The notes under the pieces: generated by a model
The model's database searches: none
Told to the model about the DNA's origin: nothing
What the model saw: only the letters and a program-made list of their open reading frames with translations
Shown: positions 1 to 6,140 of the stretch, piece by piece
Layout: every line of letters starts with the position of its first letter
Position numbering within the stretch: position 1 is the stretch's first letter
Source: an uncultured Porphyromonadaceae bacterium
GTDB lineage: Bacteria > Bacteroidota > Bacteroidia > Bacteroidales > UBA11471
Direction: 5' to 3'
NCBI GenBank assembly: GCA_900547555.1
Contig: URHG01000013.1
Span: 1 to 57,871 of the forward strand
Length of the DNA stretch: 57,871 nt
Translations under genes and position numbers: made by a program

Positions 1-22
1 ACAACGATAAACACAGTAAATA

Positions 23-553
23 ATGATGGACAAAATATTCAACTGGGAACAATGGCGCATCATTGCCGTGTCGGCCCTCAGCCCCGTGCTGGCATTCCTC
101 ACCCCGACGAAAGGATTCGTATTTGCTCTTGTTATCATGTTCGCCTTCAACGTGTGGGCGGGTATGAGGGCCGACGGCGTATCCGTCGTCCGATGCCGAA
201 ACTTCTCCTTCCGGAAATTCAAGAACGCACTGGCCGAGTTGCTGCTCTACCTCATTATCTCGGAGACCATCTACTCGATTATGCTGAATTGCGGAGACGA
301 CAGCGCCGCCCTTATCGCAATGAAATCGCTCACCTACGTCTTCATGTACGTCTACGTGCAGAACGCCTTCCGCAACCTCATACATGCCTACCCCACAAAC
401 AAGGCCCTGCGCATCATCTACCACGTGATACGCTTCGAGTTCAAACGCGCATTGCCCGAAAACGTGCAGCGCATCGTCGAGCGTGTCGAACGGGAACACG
501 GCGAGGAGATAAACGAAGAATTTACCGATAAAAACAAGGAGGAAGAAAAATGA
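23..553 (+). CDS. Phage holin-like membrane protein
   Basis: This 176-residue protein has several hydrophobic segments (about residues 13-32, 31-47, 68-88 and 100-118) and a highly charged C-terminal tail rich in Glu, Lys and Arg. That is the usual shape of holins in Bacteroidetes prophages. A holin would sit in the inner membrane and time release or activation of the phage lysis enzymes. Its TGA stop overlaps the ATG of the next gene in an ATGA tetranucleotide, so the two are probably translationally coupled. The downstream genes (DUF5675, spanin-like lipoprotein) support a lysis cassette. The family is inferred from topology and neighbours; no diagnostic holin motif exists. Another phage membrane protein is possible. 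Confidence 0.6.
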   Translation: MMDKIFNWEQWRIIAVSALSPVLAFLTPTKGFVFALVIMFAFNVWAGMRADGVSVVRCRNFSFRKFKNALAELLLYLIISETIYSIMLNCGDDSAALIAMKSLTYVFMYVYVQNAFRNLIHAYPTNKALRIIYHVIRFEFKRALPENVQRIVERVEREHGEEINEEFTDKNKEEEK

Positions 554-960
554 AATTACGAGTGGAAAGACGATTCAAGGGAGAGGCCTATACGATAGGC
601 ACGCTGTATGTGGACGGGGAAAGGTTTTGCGACACGCTCGAAGATAAGGTGCGCGACCTTGCGGGCGGCGAGGCAAAAGTACCCGGCGAGACGGCCATAC
701 CCGAGGGAGTGTACAGAGTCATCGTAAACCGGTCGCCGAAATTCGGGCGCGACCTTCCGCGCCTGCTCGACGTGCCGCAGTTCGAGGGCGTATTAATCCA
801 CCGGGGTAACTCGGCCGAGGACTCGGCGGGCTGCATACTGGTGGGTGAAAACAAGGAGAAAGGGAAAGTAATCAATTCAACACCTTACGAAGAGAAGCTC
901 GTCGCCCTGTGCAAGGCAGCCCAATCGGGCGGAGAAACAATAGAAATAGAAGTCGTATGA
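550..960 (+). CDS. DUF5675 family phage protein
   Basis: The 136-residue protein has the DUF5675 pattern: an N-terminal beta-rich part with TIGTLYVDG and CDTLED, then a central part with TAIPEGVY, and a conserved LIHRGN followed by AGCILVG, with His and Cys placed as in L,D-transpeptidase-like folds. The family is common in Bacteroidetes prophages and mobile elements beside holins. Its biochemical role is not established; action on the cell wall is plausible from the context and the HRGN...GC arrangement. It overlaps the holin-like gene upstream and the spanin-like gene downstream by ATGA, so the three genes form one translational unit. The family call is fairly safe, the function is inference. 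Confidence 0.75.
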   Translation: MKLRVERRFKGEAYTIGTLYVDGERFCDTLEDKVRDLAGGEAKVPGETAIPEGVYRVIVNRSPKFGRDLPRLLDVPQFEGVLIHRGNSAEDSAGCILVGENKEKGKVINSTPYEEKLVALCKAAQSGGETIEIEVV

Positions 961-1451
961 ACAGAAACAAGACAGTCTCATTGATGACCTTTGCCGTTGC
1001 CCTGCTGCTTTTCCCGTCGTGCCGGACGGGACGGCAGGTGGTTGTGGTCGAGGCACGCGACAGCGTACGGGTAGAAGAGCGGGTACGGGAGATAAAAGTA
1101 ACCGACACCCTTTTTGTCGAAGTTCCGGCGCAATCGGCCGAGCGGACGACTGCCGACAGCACCTCGCACCTCGAAAACGACTACGCCGTGAGCGACGCCC
1201 GCGTCAACCCTGACGGCTCCCTGTATCACTCCCTCGAAACAAAACACCGCACCGACACCCTTTCCCGGGAGGTAGGGGTACAGGTGCGCGACTCGATTGT
1301 CTACCGTGAGAAAGTGGTGCCGAAGATCGTTCCCGTCGAAAAGGAATTGAACTGGTTCACTCAAATGAGGATATGGTTGGGCAACATAATGCTCGTACTC
1401 ATAGCCGGAGCGGTCGCTTGGACGGCGACACGGCTCTTATTGAAGAAATAA
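957..1451 (+). CDS. Phage lipoprotein with C-terminal TM anchor (putative unimolecular spanin)
   Basis: A start at 957 gives 164 residues and a 4-nt ATGA overlap with the preceding gene; the frame is open further upstream, but a start there would place extra residues before the signal peptide. The N-terminus is a lipoprotein signal ending in LFPSC, with the lipid-bearing Cys at residue 22. Residues about 30-135 are hydrophilic and rich in Val, Glu, Arg and Thr. Residues about 139-159 form a single hydrophobic helix followed by a short basic tail (LLLKK). Lipoprotein at one end and inner-membrane helix at the other is the topology of u-spanins such as phage T1 gp11, which bridge both membranes and fuse them in the last step of lysis. 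The call rests on topology and the holin neighbour. Confidence 0.55.
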   Translation: MNRNKTVSLMTFAVALLLFPSCRTGRQVVVVEARDSVRVEERVREIKVTDTLFVEVPAQSAERTTADSTSHLENDYAVSDARVNPDGSLYHSLETKHRTDTLSREVGVQVRDSIVYREKVVPKIVPVEKELNWFTQMRIWLGNIMLVLIAGAVAWTATRLLLKK

Positions 1452-1459
1452 AAAATATA

Positions 1460-1602
1460 GGGGGGAATAAAAAGCCCCCAACCTGTTAGTAGAGATCTCA
1501 CCCACATACTAACACAAAGATGCGCCATATCGCACAGTCGGGGGCTTATGCCTTCTGACCGCGATATGGCGCTTTTGTGCATTATCGTATGTGAGTGAGA
1601 TA
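1460..1602 (+). other. Strongly folded intergenic region (putative structured RNA)
   Basis: This 143-nt stretch between the lysis cassette and the ThyA-like gene contains nested inverted repeats. GCGCCATATCGC (1522-1533) pairs perfectly with 1561-1572, and 1495-1509 pairs with 1587-1601 at 14 of 15 positions; together they form one long hairpin. GTTAGTA (1485-1491) could instead pair with TACTAAC (1507-1513). AAGCCCCC (1472-1479) can pair either with G1460-1465 just upstream or with GGGGGCTT (1540-1547) in the apical loop, the latter making a pseudoknot. The competing pairings suggest a regulatory RNA or attenuator for the downstream genes. There is no long T-tract, so a simple terminator is unlikely. 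Strand is inferred from the flanking genes. Confidence 0.45.
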
Positions 1603-1639
1603 TTGCAAATATAAAACAATAAACCGAAAAAACGATCGA

Positions 1640-2278
1640 ATGAACAAATATTATCAAATGCTGGCCCGCATACTTGATACGGGCAAACGGCAACACAACA
1701 GGAAAGGGGACATAATCTGTCTGCTCAACGAGAGGTTACACCTTACACCCGCCGACCTGCTCGACATTTTCGAGGGGCACAACATCGCCCGCAAAAAACT
1801 GCGAAACGAACTCGACCTCTTCATGCAAGGCGAGCGCACCGTGGAGAAATACCGCGATGCAGGAATCAACTGGTGGGATTATTGCGGCCCCGTACTGGTA
1901 AACAGTTACCCCACCTATTTGGAAAAGCTCCCACCGCTTATCGAACGGATAAACCGGGAAAAACGCAACAGCAAGAACTATGTCCTCTTTCTGGGCGCCA
2001 CCGGTGCGGAAAGCAACCAAGCCCCCTGCCTGAGCCTCGTGCAGTTCCAGATCGATGACGGCCGGCTGGTCGTGTCGGCCTACCAACGCAGTTCCGACGC
2101 CAACCTCGGCCTGCCCGCAGACATCTACCACCTCTACCTCATGGCCCGGCAGATAGACCTGCCACTCGGATCGATTACCCTGAACCTCGGGAACGTCCAC
2201 ATCTACGAAAACAACCGGGAAAAGACCCGTGAGCTGCTCTCGGGAAATGAAAATGTGAAATTTGAACTGAACGTATAA
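1640..2278 (+). CDS. Thymidylate synthase-family enzyme, probably acting on dCMP
   Basis: The ATG at 1640 gives 212 residues, a short version of the ThyA fold. Recognisable elements are the phosphate-binding Arg21 (NRKG), the ELDLFMQG helix near 57-64, the catalytic Cys130 in APCLSLVQF, the QRSSD motif (Arg150, Ser151, Asp153), Gly157, and GNVHIYENN with His187 and Tyr189. The residue equivalent to E. coli ThyA Asn177 is Asp161 (LGLPADI instead of LGLPFNI). This Asn-to-Asp change is the known hallmark of dCMP hydroxymethylases and related dCMP-acting enzymes. The His that normally follows the catalytic Cys is Leu. A role in making a modified cytosine nucleotide for phage DNA is therefore likely; the exact product is not determined. 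An upstream in-frame ATG at 1595 lies inside the folded region and is less likely. Confidence 0.65.
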   Translation: MNKYYQMLARILDTGKRQHNRKGDIICLLNERLHLTPADLLDIFEGHNIARKKLRNELDLFMQGERTVEKYRDAGINWWDYCGPVLVNSYPTYLEKLPPLIERINREKRNSKNYVLFLGATGAESNQAPCLSLVQFQIDDGRLVVSAYQRSSDANLGLPADIYHLYLMARQIDLPLGSITLNLGNVHIYENNREKTRELLSGNENVKFELNV

Positions 2279-2292
2279 TCCTTTACATTTCA

Positions 2293-3141
2293 ATGAAAAA
2301 ACCGTATCTCTCTGCCCCGCTGCCTTTCATGGGGCAAAAACGCATGTTCGCACGCGACTTCATCTCCGTCCTGCAACAATTCGGGGATGCCCGTACCTTT
2401 GTCGACCTGTTCGGCGGTTCGGGACTGCTCTCGCACATCGCCAAGCATCAACGGCCCGACGCGACGGTCGTCTACAACGATTTCGACAACTACCGCCACA
2501 GACTCGAAGCCATACCCCGCACAAACGCCCTGCTGGCAGACATAAGGAAGGCCACATCGGACATACAAAGGCATAAACGCATTACCGGAGAAGCCCGGGA
2601 AAAGATAATCGAACTCATCGCCCGGGAAGAAAAAAACGGGTATGTCGACTACATCACCCTCTCGTCGTCGCTGATGTTCTCCATGAAATACAGCCTGAAC
2701 CTCGACGAGATGAAAAGGGAGACCCTTTACAACAATATCCGGACGACGGACTATCCGCTGTGCCCCGGTTATCTGGACGGGCTTGTCATCACATGCTGCG
2801 ACTACAAGGAACTGTTCGCCCGCTACAAAGACCTTCCCGGAGTCGTCTTCCTGATCGACCCGCCTTATCTGTCCACCGAAGTCGGCACATACAACATGAG
2901 CTGGAAACTGTCCGATTATCTCGACGTACTCACCATCTTGCAGGACAAGCCTTTCATCTATTTCACCTCGGAAAAATCCTCCGTGGTCGAACTGTGCGAA
3001 TGGATAGGAAAAAACAAAAACCTCGGAAACCCTTTCGCCGGTTGCGGAAGGACGGAAATAAGAGAACACATGAACTATCAGGCCAAATACACGGACATCA
3101 TGCTCTACAAAAACATGGTGCCTTTGAAAACTGCCGGATAA
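2293..3141 (+). CDS. Dam-like (D12 class) DNA adenine N6-methyltransferase
   Basis: This 282-residue protein has the D12-class order: an N-terminal PLPFMGQKR (motif X, about residues 8-16), the AdoMet-binding FVDLFGGSGLL (motif I, about 37-47), and the catalytic DPPY (motif IV, residues 189-192). It would transfer methyl from AdoMet to adenine N6 in a short recognition site. It starts 14 nt after the ThyA-like gene, in the same phage module, with no restriction endonuclase nearby. An orphan phage methylase that marks or protects phage DNA is the simplest reading. The target sequence cannot be read from the protein. Length and motif order are normal for the family. Confidence 0.85.
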   Translation: MKKPYLSAPLPFMGQKRMFARDFISVLQQFGDARTFVDLFGGSGLLSHIAKHQRPDATVVYNDFDNYRHRLEAIPRTNALLADIRKATSDIQRHKRITGEAREKIIELIAREEKNGYVDYITLSSSLMFSMKYSLNLDEMKRETLYNNIRTTDYPLCPGYLDGLVITCCDYKELFARYKDLPGVVFLIDPPYLSTEVGTYNMSWKLSDYLDVLTILQDKPFIYFTSEKSSVVELCEWIGKNKNLGNPFAGCGRTEIREHMNYQAKYTDIMLYKNMVPLKTAG

Positions 3142-3270
3142 GCACAAAACGCCATTTGAACATCATTCAAACAGGAATCAACCCCCGGCTTTCCCAGCAA
3201 AGTAAGAAGCCTGTCAATTATGACATAAAGATAGGCATTTTATTCGTAACAACCAAATATTTACACACAA

Positions 3271-3306
3271 AAAATGTACTGAAAAGAATGATTTTCAGTA
3301 CATTTT
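3271..3306. terminator. Bidirectional rho-independent terminator
   Basis: AAAATGTACTGAAAA at 3271-3285 is perfectly complementary to TTTTCAGTACATTTT at 3292-3306, flanked by A and T runs on both sides. It lies between the phage methylase (+) and the GH57-like gene (-) and can end transcription from either side. Confidence 0.8.
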
Positions 3307-3326
3307 TTACATACAAGCCGGTCATG

Positions 3327-3355
3327 CCGGACAACATAAAAAAAAGCCTGTCCGG
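3327..3355. other. Small inverted repeat downstream of the prophage module
   Basis: CCGGACA (3327-3333) and TGTCCGG (3349-3355) form a 7-bp hairpin with an A-rich 15-nt loop. It follows the bidirectional terminator; no T-tract follows directly. The whole 3142-3512 gap holds only this, the terminator and the direct repeat at 3471. Confidence 0.35.
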
Positions 3356-3470
3356 TTTCACAACCAAACAGACCCAATACGAATTTTTGTCAATAATAAT
3401 CTCCCAAAGATAACCATCTTTTCTTTAATACAATATCTTTTTCCCTTAAATCGTAGAAAAGAAAAAATTC

Positions 3471-3506
3471 TGTACATTTGAATTTGCAATTTTGTACATT
3501 TGAATT
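3471..3506. repeat. Two direct copies of TGTACATTTGAATT beside the prophage edge
   Basis: TGTACATTTGAATT occurs at 3471-3484 and again at 3493-3506, exactly 22 bp apart, ending 6 bp before the stop codon of the GH57-like gene. It sits where phage-type genes give way to core genes, so an attachment site or integrase arm sites are possible. The other prophage end is outside the window, so this cannot be tested here. Confidence 0.4.
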
Positions 3507-3512
3507 AGCCGA

Positions 3513-4814
3513 TTATACAACACGCATTTCTTTAGCAATTTTCAATTCTTTTTTCAGGACATCTATTTCCGAAGCTTGGTTACGAATGGTCGTAATCAGC
3601 GAATTGAGTTCTTCATTCTCGATCGTATCGGGATACTGCTCTTTCACCCTGACGATGAAATCGCTCAATACATTCATATAATTGGTAAATGCCTCATAAG
3701 CCGAGTCGTAAGGGCTGTAATGACTATGTATGGCACCATCGGCCAAGAACTTGGTACACATATAATAAAAGTGATCGCTCGTCTGCAAGTAATGCCAGTC
3801 TTGTTTCAAACGACGGTCGTCGCACAAGCGTACCCGTTCACCGACGGAATACAGTTTTTCGAAAGCCTCGTTTTGCAAAAGATTTCCCAACCAAGCACTG
3901 GTATCTCGCTCTTCATCGGCCCACGAAATAGGATGACTTACCGACAAAGAATCGACCGGTTTCAATTTGGAAATGACTTCGGTCGGTGTCGAAAAAGTAA
4001 TACCCATCTGCTCGGCAAAACAGGGAAGCGCTTTCATAAATTCGAAAATACCGCTCTCACGAGGCTGCAACTCACCCAACGTTTCGTAATTCATAAAAAG
4101 ATTCACCACTTGCTCGGTCTCGGGAATTGCATTGATCCAACCCATATACTTATCGGCAGTAAGAGGATATTCGCTCCATTCGTAATTGGAGAAGCGGAAA
4201 GTTATGTCATCGCTCATTTTATAATTTTTGAGCAACAATTTCAATTTAGGTACGGCCGTAGAACAATAGAGATAGTTGGGACTTTTCCAACCGAGAATAT
4301 GCTTGGCACCTTCGGTAATACAGCCTTTAAAACCCATATCGGCCACCATGCAGGCAATCTCGTCGGAAAAAATCAACTCGGTATTCCGGAAAACCTTAGG
4401 CCGTTGCCCGAATAATTCCTCGATCTTATCGTCGTGTTCCTTGACCTGCAACGCAAACTCATCGGGATCGCGCAGGGAAGCCAAAGAGTGCGCATACGTC
4501 TCGGAAAGGAACTCCACACAACCGGTCTTGGCCAGTTCCTTCATCGAATCGATAAATTCGGGAACATAAATTTCCAGTTGTTCGAGAGCAACACCCGAAA
4601 TCGAGAATGCCACCTTGAATTTCCCGTTGGAATTCTTTATCATTTCGAGCAATGTCTGATTGGCAGGTAAGTACGAACGATGAGCTATACGAGTTATTAT
4701 TTCATCGTTGTTATAATCATCGTAGTAGTAATGGTCGTTACCGATATCGAAAAAACGATAACGTTTCAGTCTGAACGGCTGGTGAATCTGAAAGTAAAAA
4801 CAGATGGTTTTCAT
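3513..4814 (-). CDS. GH57 alpha-amylase-like protein
   Basis: This 433-residue protein begins with MKTICFYFQIHQPFRLKRYRF, the GH57 N-terminus (HQP, region 1), and carries the region 3 nucleophile in RNTELIFSD (Glu146). In region 4, where active members read DYETFG, this protein reads NYETLG, so the usual general acid Asp is Asn242; the codon AAT is clear in the sequence. GH57 homologues lacking one catalytic residue are known in Bacteroidetes as alpha-amylase-like proteins. The gene is last in a glycogen operon, 34 nt after the glycosyltransferase, so it should act on, or bind, intracellular alpha-glucan. A C-terminal helix rich in Lys and Glu ends the protein. Catalytic activity is doubtful. 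Confidence 0.85.
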   Translation of the reverse strand: MKTICFYFQIHQPFRLKRYRFFDIGNDHYYYDDYNNDEIITRIAHRSYLPANQTLLEMIKNSNGKFKVAFSISGVALEQLEIYVPEFIDSMKELAKTGCVEFLSETYAHSLASLRDPDEFALQVKEHDDKIEELFGQRPKVFRNTELIFSDEIACMVADMGFKGCITEGAKHILGWKSPNYLYCSTAVPKLKLLLKNYKMSDDITFRFSNYEWSEYPLTADKYMGWINAIPETEQVVNLFMNYETLGELQPRESGIFEFMKALPCFAEQMGITFSTPTEVISKLKPVDSLSVSHPISWADEERDTSAWLGNLLQNEAFEKLYSVGERVRLCDDRRLKQDWHYLQTSDHFYYMCTKFLADGAIHSHYSPYDSAYEAFTNYMNVLSDFIVRVKEQYPDTIENEELNSLITTIRNQASEIDVLKKELKIAKEMRVV

Positions 4815-4848
4815 ATATAGTAATCTTTATTTCCAAGTAAAATAATTC

Positions 4849-6111
4849 TTATCGCTGCATGACTTTGTGATAAATGTCAATAACTTTCTGTCCGGCATAC
4901 ACCCATTTTATCTCATCGACTTCCCGTTTACCCTCTTCTTTGAGTTGTCGGTACATCGCCGGATAGGTAATGATCGAATATATGGCGTCGGCCATCGCTT
5001 GCACGTCCCAATAGTCGATCTTGATGACATGATTGAGAATCTCGGCGCAACCCGATTGTTTAGAAATAATCGACGGCACACCGACCTGCATGGCTTCGAG
5101 CGGAGAGATTCCGAAAGGTTCCGAAACCGAAGGCATCACATACACATCGCTTGCTTTGAGCATCTCATAGACCTGCTTTCCCCGGAGAAATCCCGTAAAA
5201 TGGAAATGGTCTGAAATATTGCGTTGCGCAGCCAGACATATCATCTTATTCATCATATCGCCGCTACCGGCCATGACAAACCGCACATGATCGGTCTTAC
5301 GCAAAACCTGCGCAGCCGCCTCTACAAAATACTCGGGCCCTTTCTGCATGGTGATACGGCCCAGAAAAGTAACGACTTTCTCTTTGGGATTATGAGGCAT
5401 CTGTATCGCCATAATTTCGGGGCTGAGCGGTTCTACGGCATTGTGCACGGTCGTAACTTTGGCCGGGTCGATGCCGTACTTCTCGATAACCGTCTGCCGG
5501 GTAAGGTTACTTACCGTAATGATATGGTCGGCCCAATTCATACCGTCTTTCTCGATGGCAAAAACCGTAGGATTGACATTGCCCCGGCTACGGTCGAAAT
5601 CGGTTGCATGGACATGTATCACCAAAGGTTTTCCCGTAATCTGCTTGGCGTGTATCCCGGCCGGGTACGTCAGCCAGTCGTGCGAATGGATAACGTCGCA
5701 CGGATACGTACGGGCTATCACACCGGCCACAATCGAATAATTATTTATCTCTTCGAGCAAATTATCGGGATAACGCCCCGAAAATTCGATACAGCCCAAG
5801 TCATTGGTATGCAAATAATTGAAATCGGCGTAAATGTGATCTCTCAAATTGAAATATTCCTGCGGATCCATGCAGTAACCCAACCGGCCGGCGACATAGT
5901 CCCACGAGACATCGCGCCATGCGACCGGAGTATTTCCTGCACCGACGATATGAGCGAAACTTTTATCTTCATCTCCGTGAGGCTTTGGTATGACGAATGT
6001 TATATCCATATCGCCGCATTCGGCCATACCTTTTGTAAGGCCGTAGCTCGCCGTACCTAAACCGCCCAGAATATGCGGTGGGAATTCCCAACCGAACATG
6101 AGTGCTTTCAT
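4849..6111 (-). CDS. Glycogen synthase-like glycosyltransferase (GT4/GT5 type)
   Basis: The 420-residue protein has a GT-B fold: N-terminal FGWEFPPHILGGLGTA (glycogen synthase-type Gly-rich nucleotide-sugar loop), HSHDWLTYPAG in the first domain, and a C-terminal domain with FLGRITMQKGPEYFVEA followed by SEPFGISPLEAMQVG, which holds the retaining-transferase E-x7-E region. It would add glucose from an activated donor to alpha-1,4-glucan in the cytoplasm. It lies 29 nt after the debranching enzyme gene and 34 nt before the GH57-like gene on the same strand, the usual Bacteroides-type glycogen cluster. Donor preference (UDP- or ADP-glucose) cannot be decided from sequence. Confidence 0.85.
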   Translation of the reverse strand: MKALMFGWEFPPHILGGLGTASYGLTKGMAECGDMDITFVIPKPHGDEDKSFAHIVGAGNTPVAWRDVSWDYVAGRLGYCMDPQEYFNLRDHIYADFNYLHTNDLGCIEFSGRYPDNLLEEINNYSIVAGVIARTYPCDVIHSHDWLTYPAGIHAKQITGKPLVIHVHATDFDRSRGNVNPTVFAIEKDGMNWADHIITVSNLTRQTVIEKYGIDPAKVTTVHNAVEPLSPEIMAIQMPHNPKEKVVTFLGRITMQKGPEYFVEAAAQVLRKTDHVRFVMAGSGDMMNKMICLAAQRNISDHFHFTGFLRGKQVYEMLKASDVYVMPSVSEPFGISPLEAMQVGVPSIISKQSGCAEILNHVIKIDYWDVQAMADAIYSIITYPAMYRQLKEEGKREVDEIKWVYAGQKVIDIYHKVMQR

Positions 6112-6140
6112 GTGTATATCAAGATTTAATTTTAATCCAA

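Noticed and set aside
2760..3413. 217-aa open frame overlapping the Dam-like gene
   Set aside because: It is out of frame with the methylase over most of its length and runs through the terminator at 3271-3306.
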